Source of the DNA: Tritrichomonas musculus
Taxonomy: Eukaryota; Parabasalia; Tritrichomonadida; Tritrichomonadidae
Reading direction: 5' to 3'
Length of the DNA: 64,000 nt
Assembly (NCBI GenBank): GCA_039105265.1
Contig: JAPFFF010000003.1
Span: 4,278,001-4,342,000, forward strand
The translations under genes and the position numbers were made by a program. The notes beneath the pieces were generated by a model. The model ran no database searches, had not been told where the DNA came from, and saw nothing but the letters and a program-made list of their open reading frames with translations. Positions 48,643 through 58,483 of the stretch are shown in pieces; positions within the stretch are counted from its first letter, which is position 1, and each line of letters begins with the position of its first letter.

Positions 48643-50510
48643 TATGTTTTTTTGTAGGCTGACGATGAGAATTCAGAGCCATTCTCAAAATTCAATAAAA
48701 ATTGAATGATCGACTCTGAATTCATTCAATTATTCCTATATTATATTGTTGAAAAACTATAAAAAGAGTGTGTCTAATATTTTAATTTTTATATCAATGG
48801 AAAATAAAAAAATAAAGCAATACTTTTAACATATATTTTTTTAATTTAAAATGATTTAATTTGATTATAGATAATAAGCATATCCAAGTTCCCGATTTTT
48901 TTGAGTTTTAATGATTTAATTTGACTATCAATTAAATAATTAAAAGGTACTTATCTCATGAAATCATAAAATGAGCCAAATTTGACTATTTAATGTGCTT
49001 TTAAGGTTTCAGGACCAACATTGCACATCATGGTGGTTTATTAAGGCATATATATACTTTATCACTCTATTTTTGTTAAAAAAAAAGACTTCAACAGGTC
49101 TTGCAAAAATATGATTTTGTAATATGACTTTTGCCGTCAATTAAATATGAAAATTCTTCCAAAATTGTATCATTATTGTTTCGAAAAAAATGTTGACAAC
49201 TGTTTTTTGATGGCAATATTCGTTTTTTTGGCATCAATCTCTTGTTTTTTATATTTGAACTAATAAGTTTTCAAATTAATTGATAAAACATATTGAAAAA
49301 ATGACCATCAAAAAGTTTCGATTCTGAATTTTTTTGAAAACTAACCGCCGTCATTCCGTTTACTTTTTTTTGAAAGCCTATTTGTTTCTATAAAATTTAT
49401 AATTATCTTATTTTATTTTTTAATAAAATTATGTATTAATTAAAATATAATATATATATATATAATCCTTATAATATATTATACTTAAAATATAGCCAAA
49501 TGTCATATATATTATGATTTTTAATAATCTGAATAAAATTTGATTAATATTGTTAATTAAAATAAAATAAATAATTAATTTCGATTATTATTATTTAAAA
49601 TTTAAAATAAATATAAATATCATTTTTTTCTAAGAGATAATTATTTTTTAAATTATTTTATACAGCTATTTATGCATAGAAAAAAATTGATAAATCACAT
49701 AGAATCAGTCATCCTATTTTTTTGTTTACTTTAGAGAAAAATTAAAAACAACGATTAAAAAGCTCAGAAAAAATAATTGTATGAAATTAAAGCACAATTC
49801 AAATGCTGAATATATCAATATTTCCTTATCTTACTTTCAAAATGCATAAAATTTCCATTATTTATTATCTATTTAAAATAAAACATTTATATAACCAAAA
49901 AAAGTATAATAAGACATTTTACATTATTTCCCAAAAACCGTTTGCCCAAGAATGGGCAGACACTTTTTGGGCAAATAAACCTTAGAAATTAAATGTAAAC
50001 TACACAATTTTGGGCAATTTGGGCTTTGGGCAATGGGCACATAAACCATAGAAAACTCTGAGAAAAATCGGTTATTGCCCAAAGCACCAACATGTTTTGA
50101 ATTTTTTTTATTAATTCAATTTTTTATAACTTTTTCAAAACTATATATATTTAAACAATCAAATAATTAAATAAAAATATTTTTGGCAATACTCAAAAAG
50201 TTTACAATTAATATCAAAAAAATTGATTTATTATAATGAATATTTTGCATGAGTTTATTCAATTTTGTATTTTAATAATTTCCCACTTACCCAAATATAA
50301 AAAGGCAATGGGTTGGGCTGCCCAAAGCCAAATTGCACAAAACCGACATCCTTAATTCAATATTAAAAAAATATATTTGTAGAACCTCAATGAATTATCT
50401 CAATATTTTCTAAAATATCGTTCTTTATTTTATTGAGAGAATTTCTTGTTTTTCGACGATCAATTTTTTTAAAAAAATATTATAAATAATTATATAAAAG
50501 TAATATTAAC

Positions 50511-51635
50511 AAAAGGTATTTACACTCCTGTTTTTTCGGTAGATCTCTTATTTATTAATTATTTAATACTTACATATATTTATATTATAATATATGCAAA
50601 TATATCAATGATATTACTTATTAATTATAAAGATATTTGCGTATTTCATTATTGTATGGTTTACATTTTTTTAATATTCAAATTCAACCTAATTAAATTT
50701 ACTATATCTCAATTTCTTATTAATATAATAATTTGATTTTATATATAATTCTACTATATAAATATTATTAACTGATATACAAGATAATTTGAATAATTAT
50801 TTTCTTTTTCATTATTATGCAATAAAATGAAGGATATTGTCATTGTCATTAATATTTCCTAAATACTCCACTTAAATATTTATATTTTTGCCATATTTTT
50901 TCTTTGGCCATCAATATATTCAAAAAGAATTGTTGATTTTATGATTTCATTATTTATTTGCTAATCAATAAATGACATGATAGTTATTGAGCTATATTAT
51001 ACCATTAATATCAATTCATCGGTTTGATGATTCTTTATAAAGATTTTGAGGCTGTATTGAATTAATATATTAAACTTTGTTAAGAAATAAATTATATTTT
51101 GTTCATTTAAAAAGATACATATTATTTATTATAATCAATTTTTTTCCAATTATTTAAAAAAAATCTTTGATATTTCGCAGTAAATAAATTTTAAATACAA
51201 AGTTCTTTCTTTCAATTTTGAGCCATTAAATAGCCCATTTTTCAATTTTGAGATTAAGTCTAAGCTTTTCAATTTTGAGAAATCATAAGTCTTAGCTTTT
51301 CAATTTTGATAATATTGAATTTTTCACCTCTAACTGGTTTAATATTTGACCAGGTAAAAAATAATCTATGAATATCTCAGTAATTATAGAATATATTCAT
51401 AATATTATTATACATTTATTATTATAAAGCAATTTTATATTATGGTTCATTTTTATATATAAAACTAAATGAATAAAACAATTTCGGCATCTGTTTGATA
51501 TTCTGGCTCCAAAGCCTTTCAAACAATTGATATATAATCAAATAATAAAATGCATAATTATTATAAAAAAATACTTCATATTCAAATACTTTTCCCTATA
51601 AAAAAATTCAAAGAAAAAGAGTGTAAATACCTTTT
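50511..51635. mobile_element. Inverted-repeat element, 1125 bp, non-autonomous
   Basis: The ends AAAAGGTATTTACACTC match perfectly as inverted repeats over 17 bases, and ATTAAC directly flanks both (50505-50510 and 51636-51641). The interior has no coding frame but includes four copies of TTTCAATTTTGA. The target duplication length (6) is read by eye and could be off by a base or more. Confidence 0.55.
51208..51312. repeat. Irregular tandem repeat around TTTCAATTTTGAG
   Basis: Four copies of TTTCAATTTTGA at about 51210, 51240, 51267 and 51298, with GAG after the first three and CTTAG/TAAG between some copies. The spacing is near 30 bases. It lies in the 3' part of the 50511-51635 element and may be a transposase-binding array. 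The same core (ATTCAATTTTGA) builds the repeat at 36211. Confidence 0.55.
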
Positions 51636-51786
51636 ATTAACAATAATTATCTATTAATATTCAAAAATTTTGGGCCAATCTGAGTTTCCATACATCTATC
51701 AAAAAAAATTAAATTATCTAGGTATCACTTTTTGAGTTTTGTAAAATACTCAAAAAGTTATAAAACAGAAAATTAAACATAAATTG

Positions 51787-51828
51787 AAGTAGCTTTTTGA
51801 AGGCTACGTCTTTCAAAAAGCTACTTCA
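51787..51828. repeat. Strong hairpin, 16-bp perfect stem
   Basis: GAAGTAGCTTTTTGAA (51787-51802) pairs perfectly with TTCAAAAAGCTACTTC (51813-51828) across a 10-base loop. No gene adjoins it. It could be a small foldback element or the core of a structured RNA. Confidence 0.6.
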
Positions 51829-51912
51829 TTTATTTTTTTAAATAAATTGAGATAAAATACTCAAATTTATTTATATCATTATTTATATTATACATATTTA
51901 TATAATTTTATT

Positions 51913-52352
51913 TTTAACGTAGAAAAAAAAGATATTATGATTTTCTTTTTCAATCAATTTAAAACTTGAAACTTTTTCATTTGTAATAATTGAAAAAGCC
52001 AACTTTATTCAGAATATAATTTTTAAAGATATATTGGTTAAATTTATATTTTAAGAAACCAAAAAGAGATTTTATTTATTTATATCAATCAATAAAATAA
52101 AATAAATTCTGAATATATCTAGATATGGATTTCAATGCATAATCATATAAAATGTTGAGTCAAACAAAATCAAATAGAAGAAATAATGATATTCCTACTT
52201 GATATTATAATTTTCATTTCAACAAGTAGGAACAGCAAATAAGAATTATGAAAAGTAATAAAAACAATTTTCAATACATTAAAACAAAAAGTTTAAAAAT
52301 GAAAGAAAAAGTGAAAAAATTACCTAGTTATTCCTCAAAATTCTACGTTAAA
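51913..52352. repeat. Nested inverted repeats, possible MITE
   Basis: TTTAACGTAGAA (51913-51924) is inverted at 52341-52352. Inside lie another pair, TATTCAGAAT near 52007 and ATTCTGAATA near 52107, and a hairpin TTCCTACTTG (52192-52201) with CAAGTAGGAA (52223-52232). No coding frame. The 440-bp size and layered inverted repeats suit a MITE, but the repeats are short. Confidence 0.4.
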
Positions 52353-52768
52353 TATATTATTATTATGATTAAAATAGATGTATAATTCAATAATAAAAAA
52401 CATATGATGATATTAAAAATATCTACAGAAAAATGAATCGCGTGAATACATATTAACTAAGTTTATTCAATTGATTTTTTGAATTGGAATAAAATCATTT
52501 TTATCATTTTATATTTAAATAAATATTCTTTTATTTTGGTTTTAAAATCAAAATATTAGGTAGTTATCATTTAAATCAAAAAAAAAAAATTCAATGTTTA
52601 TTGGTCTCAATTGTTTAACTAAACTCAAAAAACCGTTTTTGTTATTTGTCGTTTTTTTAATTATTCATTAATTATAATGTATGATTTATCATTTTTTTAT
52701 ATTCCTTAATTTTTCAATTAATTTGAAAATTTAATGATAAACTATACAATCGTGTTGTTTACTTGATA

Positions 52769-52773
52769 TCACA
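52769..52773 (+). promoter_or_regulatory. Initiator TCACA
   Basis: TCACA fits TCA-Y-W. The +1 A (52771) lies 12 bases before the ATG of the second DENN gene. Confidence 0.45.
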
Positions 52774-52782
52774 TCTTTCCAC

Positions 52783-54522
52783 ATGATTCGTTTTTGCCCA
52801 AAAAATGGAGAACTATATATTTTACTTATGGTGAAATGTGAACAGATTTCTGGTTCAGACGAAATTACGCAAACTACTATTTTCTCACCAACAGATGATG
52901 GAAAGGATAAAGATCCCAGTCTTTCAACCTTTGTTTTTCCTCAAAAAGCTTTTCAAAATAGTGCATCTGATCAGAATAAGCCAGAGACCAATTTTGTTTT
53001 TTATTTAAAAGGTGGTGATGACTCAACTCCGACATATGGTTATGTTTATTCCTTCATAGAAAAAAATAAGAGATTAGCTTACTGTATAATTTCGCAATAC
53101 TATGACCCACCAAAGTATTATGATTTAGCTTACAAAGTAGTTGGGAAAAGTCCAATTGAAATTAGTTCTTTTATCAATAATTCTGAATCCAAGACTGAAA
53201 TAAATACTGTGTTAAATGAAGAAACTACAATACAAAAAGGATTATTTGAGTTTTGCTGTTTATTTGATTTTACTGATTTAGGAAAGCTCATCGCATTTAT
53301 GTTACTTGATTCCAAAATAATTATAGCTGGTTCAGATATCGGAAAAATTAGCCGATGTGCCTTTGGACTTCTGTCAGCAATCCATCCTATTCCATGGCCT
53401 GGAGCTTACATACCAATCTTGCCAGATTCAATGATCGATGCAATATATGCACCATTTCCATATTTAATTGGAATACATAGTCATTTAATTCCTGAGACAG
53501 AAAGTCCAGATGTAGAGGGACACGTTCTTGTGGATCTTGATAAAAAGAAGATTGCATATTATCCTGAAGAATTGCCTCTCCCTTCTAAAGTTATGAAAGA
53601 AATTGATGAGTTCAAAAAGAAAATACTTCAATCACAATTAAACCATGAATTTTTACAAAAGCGTTTAAGGAAATTAATTTTAAATATAGTTTCAATTGCA
53701 TTATCTCAACCTCCAAACCGTCCAGATAAGTTATATAAGCATTGGGAAAAGATGAGGACATTAACAAAGTTAGACGATTTCACAATGTTGATTTGTCAAT
53801 CGCAGTTGGTTCTACAGTTAATGAGAATTATTGAAGAAGGCCCTGAAAGTGATCGATATAAAAAATTATTCCCTGCCATCCAACAAATTCAAAGATCTGA
53901 TGGCAATTCTTTCATAACGAGAGCTAAGCAAAGCATCTCGAAACGAGTTAGCATGAGGGCAATCTATAATCCAAAAAATATTCTTACTTCCGACGCTAAA
54001 CACAGTTCAGTTCCTCCAATTATGAGAACAGCTTCTGATGGAATAAAAGAAGAACCAAAATCAGTTCCTCCTTCTAGATCATCTCAACAACCACTTATCA
54101 TTGCCTCCGCTTCATCAAGTCCAAATATGCCTCCAATCATCAATTCTTCTCCTCCTTCTTCACCTCCTTCTACTTCTCCTCTATCTTCTCCATCATTCTC
54201 TATCCATAGTCAAGTTAAAAATCCACAGAAAGCTGCTTATTCGACATCACTATTTAATCAAATAATTGAAGTTGCCACTCAATTTGAGAAAAGAAAAATA
54301 ACAATTGATGAAATGCTTAGGCAGAAAAAAGAAGAACAAATGAGAATAAAACGAGAATCAGAAATTTTAAACCCAGAGGGATTACAAATCAGCTCAAAAA
54401 TTGAATTGTATAATTCTGGTTCGACTAGTGATGAAAACGTCAGTGCGTTTAAGCCGCAATTGAGACGATTGCCCCCATCGGCAGATCAACGTCCAAAGTC
54501 GGCTCGAATTATTAAGCATTAG
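52783..54522 (+). CDS. DENN-domain protein, paralogue of the 12.2-kb DENN gene
   Basis: A 579-residue protein, complete from ATG to TAG. It starts MIRFC like its paralogue and aligns with it through about 380 residues: PTYGYVYSFIEKNKRLAYCI, DLGKLIAFMLLDSKIIIAGS, AIHPIPWPGAYIPILPDSMI, APFPYLIGIHSHL, then VEGHVLVDLDKKKIAYYP. These are the core of a DENN fold, an exchange factor for Rab GTPases. The C-terminal 200 residues are Ser/Pro-rich and end in a basic segment, without the poly-Asn of its paralogue, but both end with ISSKIELYNSG- or FSSKLNLYNAG-like sequence near the C terminus. It lies inside the mobile-element island. Confidence 0.85.
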   Translation: MIRFCPKNGELYILLMVKCEQISGSDEITQTTIFSPTDDGKDKDPSLSTFVFPQKAFQNSASDQNKPETNFVFYLKGGDDSTPTYGYVYSFIEKNKRLAYCIISQYYDPPKYYDLAYKVVGKSPIEISSFINNSESKTEINTVLNEETTIQKGLFEFCCLFDFTDLGKLIAFMLLDSKIIIAGSDIGKISRCAFGLLSAIHPIPWPGAYIPILPDSMIDAIYAPFPYLIGIHSHLIPETESPDVEGHVLVDLDKKKIAYYPEELPLPSKVMKEIDEFKKKILQSQLNHEFLQKRLRKLILNIVSIALSQPPNRPDKLYKHWEKMRTLTKLDDFTMLICQSQLVLQLMRIIEEGPESDRYKKLFPAIQQIQRSDGNSFITRAKQSISKRVSMRAIYNPKNILTSDAKHSSVPPIMRTASDGIKEEPKSVPPSRSSQQPLIIASASSSPNMPPIINSSPPSSPPSTSPLSSPSFSIHSQVKNPQKAAYSTSLFNQIIEVATQFEKRKITIDEMLRQKKEEQMRIKRESEILNPEGLQISSKIELYNSGSTSDENVSAFKPQLRRLPPSADQRPKSARIIKH

Positions 54523-54650
54523 TTCATTTCTTTGGAATTGTAAATTTGATATTTGTCTATTATTTTAATTAAACTGTGGTTTTATTATTACTATTCTATA
54601 TTGATAAAAATTGTTGTCATTTTTCTATATCATTCAACTTATTTGAAATA

Positions 54651-56247
54651 AAGTCCAATTCAAAAAGCTTGGGACAAATTTTCAATATCATTGAAAACAA
54701 TTTAAAATTAAATTTTGGTGTATTTAAAATTTGAGAGACTAAAATCTAATTATTTTTTATCGGTAAATAATAAAATGTCTAATTCGCCAATTCCGTTACC
54801 TAAAAAATTGAAAATTGCTTATTTTTATGCACTCAATAATACATATAGATCGATTGCAGAGAAAACTTCAACCTCAAAAACAACAGTTCAAAGAGTTATT
54901 AATTTAATGGATTCTGAAGAAATAGAAGAAATAATATATGACTTTAAAACTCAACTTAGGCATCACTTTGTATTATATAAATCATTACAGGATCCTTTTA
55001 TTACAAATAAAAAAATTTCTCAAAATTTATCTGAATATGATTTCAAAATGTCAGAATCATCAGTAAGTAGAACTTTAACGGAATTAGGTATAAAATCACT
55101 TTTTCAGAGGCCGAAAGAAAAATTAAACCAAAACCAAAAAATATATCGTTTGAAATTTTCAATCGAAATCCAAAAATCAGAATTATTCCTATTTCCATGG
55201 TCTTTTAGCGATGAGTCTATTATTTCACTCGAACCTATGAAAAAAAAAGTTAAAATATTTCCATTGATTGATAATCCTCAATATTTTTTCGAAAAACAGG
55301 GTTATCCTCCTCATATTATGGTATGGGGATGCATAGCAAAAAATTTCAAATCACCTCTCATTCGAATTCAAGGAAAACTAAATTCAAAAAATTACATTCA
55401 AATGTTAACGGACGAAAAAATAATTGAATTGTTAAATGGTCGGTTCGGAGAAAAAGGATATGTGTTTCAACAGGATGGCGCCCCCGCTCATAGGGCGAAC
55501 AAAACTCGCGAATTTTTAGAAGATCAGGTTATTTTGTTGCTAGGAGATTTGCATTGGCCAGCGAATTCCCCAGATTTGAATGTTATTGAACATCTCTGGG
55601 GAATTATCAAGGCCAAAATTGATCTCACAAAAGTTTCGAACCTTGATGAACTTTTCATTGAAGCGAAGCGTGTATGGGATGAAATTCCAATGGAAGTTAT
55701 CAATAATTTAATTGATTCATTTCAAGATCGCATTAAAGCGTGTCGACTTTTAGCGGGCGAGTCATTGAATGGAAAAAAAAATTTATTCAAGAATTTAGAA
55801 AATCTTATGAAAACGGAATACAGTACATTCAGAAAAGGAATGATGAAATCAGATCGATCAATGATTTTATTTCTCAATCGAGTTGTTTTTTTAGTAAATT
55901 ATCAAGATTTGATCTAAATCAAACGCAATGCAATCAAAATAACTGTGAAAGAAGTATTGAAATATGTCGAGTTTTACCACAAGATTTCCTCGAAAAACTC
56001 AAAATGCCAAAAAACATCATTTCTTCAAAAGTAAAGTACGTTTCAAATAAATAAAATTAATTTTTCATTTTAATTTTTTTAATTGTTTTAAATGTTTTTT
56101 TTTTTTTTTTTTTTTTTTCCTTTTTTTTAAAAAAAAATCGAAAAAAATTGAAAGAGGTTCAGAAAATCATCCATCCAAGCTGGGACAAAATTGAATACTT
56201 TTCATAGAAAATTGAAAAAGTTGTCCCAAGCTTTTTGAATTGGACTT
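54651..56247 (+). mobile_element. Tc1-like DNA transposon, 1.6 kb, looks whole, TA target site
   Basis: The ends AAGTCCAATTCAAAAAGCTT are exact inverted repeats, extending through GGGACAA and, with one or two differences, into TTTTCAAT (about 35 bases). TA flanks both ends (54649-54650 and 56248-56249). One intact transposase gene occupies the middle; a tail of about 330 bases contains coding-like sequence and a long T run. Near-perfect ends and an open frame suggest a young copy. Confidence 0.88.
54775..55917 (+). CDS. Tc1-family transposase with DD37E spacing, 380 aa
   Basis: The start is the ATG at 54775 (MSNSPIPLPK); the longer frame needs a TTG. Two N-terminal helix-turn-helix segments (TYRSIAEKTSTSKTTVQRVI; KKISQNLSEYDFKMSESSVS) precede the catalytic core: Asp in WSFSDESII, then MVWGCIAKN, Asp in FQQDGAPAHRA, and Glu in WPANSPDLNVIEHLWGIIK. 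Counting gives 37 residues between the second Asp and the Glu, not the 34 of classical Tc1. All catalytic residues are present. After the stop a different frame continues with coding-like sequence to about 56054 (QTQCNQNNCERSIEICRVLP), so the ancestral protein may have been longer. Confidence 0.88.
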   Translation: MSNSPIPLPKKLKIAYFYALNNTYRSIAEKTSTSKTTVQRVINLMDSEEIEEIIYDFKTQLRHHFVLYKSLQDPFITNKKISQNLSEYDFKMSESSVSRTLTELGIKSLFQRPKEKLNQNQKIYRLKFSIEIQKSELFLFPWSFSDESIISLEPMKKKVKIFPLIDNPQYFFEKQGYPPHIMVWGCIAKNFKSPLIRIQGKLNSKNYIQMLTDEKIIELLNGRFGEKGYVFQQDGAPAHRANKTREFLEDQVILLLGDLHWPANSPDLNVIEHLWGIIKAKIDLTKVSNLDELFIEAKRVWDEIPMEVINNLIDSFQDRIKACRLLAGESLNGKKNLFKNLENLMKTEYSTFRKGMMKSDRSMILFLNRVVFLVNYQDLI

Positions 56248-56306
56248 TAGTGGGGTTCATATAACTTTTTTCTTTCAAAAAATTGTTTGAAAACTTTTTC
56301 AAACAA

Positions 56307-56438
56307 ATGAGCAATATTTCAATGGGAAAACAACAAATTAATCCAGATATTCTTCTTGTTTCAAAAAAACTACCAATGCCAGTTATAGAAAAAGAGCGAC
56401 AAAAATATTGTCAAATCAGAAAATTATTACATACTGAT
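56307..56438 (+). pseudogene. Reading frame interrupted by the 56439 MITE
   Basis: From ATG at 56307 the frame reads MSNISMGKQQINPDILLVSK, then KLPMPVIEKERQKYCQIRKL and LHTD, where the MITE begins and a stop follows at once. Past the element the duplicated target resumes in sense as HTDYPKIIN before an oligo-T run. So the element landed in a short coding-like sequence. I do not recognise the protein; the part after the MITE is too short to judge. Confidence 0.45.
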
Positions 56439-57097
56439 TAGACCTTTCGACCGTGTGCCGTTTTTATGGTGTTCCGTTGTCAAACCGTAGTTTACACAGA
56501 ACGGTTTAAAAGAAAAAAAAGCCATTACCGTATTTATTTGGTTGGATTTTTTTTTAAAAAAATATGAAATTAGAAATTCGAACTTTGTACCCAATATTAA
56601 ATAACAATTGAACCATATAAAAACGCAAACGTAAAAATTTAATTTATATATATAAAGTTAAGAAGAGATTCTGCAACTTTCATGTATTTTTTACTTCTTC
56701 TGTTGAATCTATTTCAAAAATACAAAAATTCATCATAAAATAAATAATACCGCTAATTAAGAGCCGTTTCTAGAAGACTTAACAAAATATTTTTTTATCT
56801 AAAAAAAAAAAAAAAGCAAATGTGATAATCGAACATTAAAACCTATTCAATTAAAAATGAATACAACTAATTCTATTATGTTAGATTTTTTTTTTTCAAA
56901 AAAAAATTTAGTTATATTTAAATGTTAACAAAAAGTTTAATAAGATTGAATATATTGATAACCATTTAATCAAACAAAAAGTTTTGCCGTGCGGATAATT
57001 CGGTTTTTTGTCTTCAGTGTACCGTTTTACTTTTTTTCAAATAAACTATTCAAAAAACAGTGAAGTTACCGTAATTTATATAACCGCCGAAGGTCTA
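56439..57097. mobile_element. MITE with perfect 9-bp target duplication (Mutator-like)
   Basis: The left end is TAGACCTTTCGACCGTGTGC and the right end, on the complement, TAGACCTTCGGCGGTT. The 9-mer CATACTGAT lies directly outside both (56430-56438 and 57098-57106). A 9-bp duplication is typical of Mutator-like (MULE) or hAT-range elements, not Tc1/mariner. The 659-bp interior has no coding frame but has many CCGT/ACGG motifs, dense near both ends (for example ACCGTGTGCCGT; TACCGTTTT). Two tRNA-like fragments on the minus strand lie inside, near 56575 and 56830. Confidence 0.8.
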
Positions 57098-57106
57098 CAT
57101 ACTGAT

Positions 57107-58483
57107 TATCCGAAAATAATTAACACTTTTTTTTTTTTATGACGAGAATCGAACCTCTGACCCCTGATTATCAAAATTAAAAATATTAAAGAAAATGAGA
57201 GAATAATTTCTTTTTTATTGATTATATCTCAAATATTTTATTACATATCATATATCTTCTATATAATTATTGAGATAAAAATATTTTCTTATAAATAAAT
57301 AAAATATTCAATTATTGAATAATACATTCAAATTAAATTTTGCAATTTTTCTTTTTAAAAAATAATTTTTAATCAGATAATTTTTATCAAAAAAATTATA
57401 AAATGTTCATTAATAATATAAAAATAATATAAATCCTTTCAGCATTTGTTCAAAAAAGGATATTCATTTTTTATGCAGACCAAAAAGCATTTCAAAAATT
57501 ATAATTTTAAAATTATAAACTTACTTCTTGCAACGAAATTCACATGCAAAATCAAAAGAAACTACATAAATATTTGAAGGAGTTCTCGGATTTTGGTATA
57601 TAGATGATTTATATGCAATTCAATTCCTTCCATTATCTAATGGAATACATACTATTTTATATTTTAAGAACATTTTGGTCATATTCAACTCGGAATACAG
57701 ATTAGTTTGTTTATTTTATGCCAATTTTATACATTATATTGATAGATATTGCATGCCAATAATAACATGTATAATTATTGAGAAATTCGCTGAATTAAAA
57801 TGAAAAATTGAGAAGCTTACTTTTTTACATTCAATTTTTGGCTTTTTGTTTTTCCAAAATTAATCTTTAAAGTTTAGATTTTTGAAGTTTTTATCATATA
57901 TTTCGAGCCATATAATATTTTTTTAAAATTTAACTAGATTTTGGGAGGTAGATTTTTCTAAATACGAAAATGATTAACAGTTTCTATATTTTTTTTGTTA
58001 ATTTTTATTTAATTTACTATAAATAATGAAACCAAATATAATAATACCCATTATTTTTAAATTATGAACGTTTTCATATCAAATATGAAATATATCGGTT
58101 GTTCAAAAAATGTCGCAGAATTACAAATTGATAGAAAATATTTTGTTTTTATGCAATATTAAATAAAAAAGACATATTCAAAACCACAAAATTTCTTAAT
58201 TTAAGTCAATATGAATGCAAAAAAAATTCAAAACAGTTGACACCAATAAAATTAGCCTATACGATTAACAATTCAGATGCCCAACCTCTTTTTAAAAATG
58301 ATCATATCTTTTTTTCAATGGAAAAAATCCATTAATATTAATAAAATATTTAAGCTATCTCTTATAGAATAAATGAATCATTTTTTAATTAAAAATAAAG
58401 ATAGCTTCAGGCTTTATTCCATTCTCTTTAATTTCTCATCAGAAAAAGTTTAATTGAAAATTTTTAACCATATAATACCAAAA
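57107..58483. other. Intergenic region with a tRNA-like fragment
   Basis: Bases about 57141-57172 read on the minus strand as GGGGTCAGAGGTTCGATTCT followed by CGTCAT and an A run; GGTTCGATTCT is a 10-of-11 match to the tRNA B box. No complete cloverleaf can be folded by eye. The rest is AT-rich; a coding-like minus-free stretch near 57570-57800 has no start and no family. No gene is called. Confidence 0.4.

Larger units (their letters stand above)
44675..50353. mobile_element. Outer element of a nested transposon complex (non-autonomous, GGGCA-rich ends)
   Basis: The left end TAAGGATGTCGATTTGGGCA and the right end (complement) TAAGGATGTCGGTTTTGTGC are inverted and 5.7 kb apart. Directly repeated ATTCAAT flanks both (44668-44674 and 50354-50360), a possible 7-bp target duplication. 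Both ends are studded with TTGGGCA/TGCCCAA motifs: at least four within 44685-44760 and more than eight within 49930-50335. Such clustered subterminal motifs are usually transposase-binding sites. Without the nested pogo-type element and MITE (45550-48644) the outer element would be about 2.6 kb and has no transposase of its own that I can see. Confidence 0.6.

Noticed and set aside
57141-57230. A complete tRNA gene on the minus strand
   Set aside because: A B-box-like sequence is clear but no acceptor stem or anticodon arm can be folded; listed only as a tRNA-like fragment.
57570-57800. Coding-like stretch with YIDD, considered as a reverse-transcriptase trace
   Set aside because: Only the four-residue word fits; no neighbouring reverse-transcriptase motifs, no start and no repeats around it. 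Chance is likely in AT-rich DNA.
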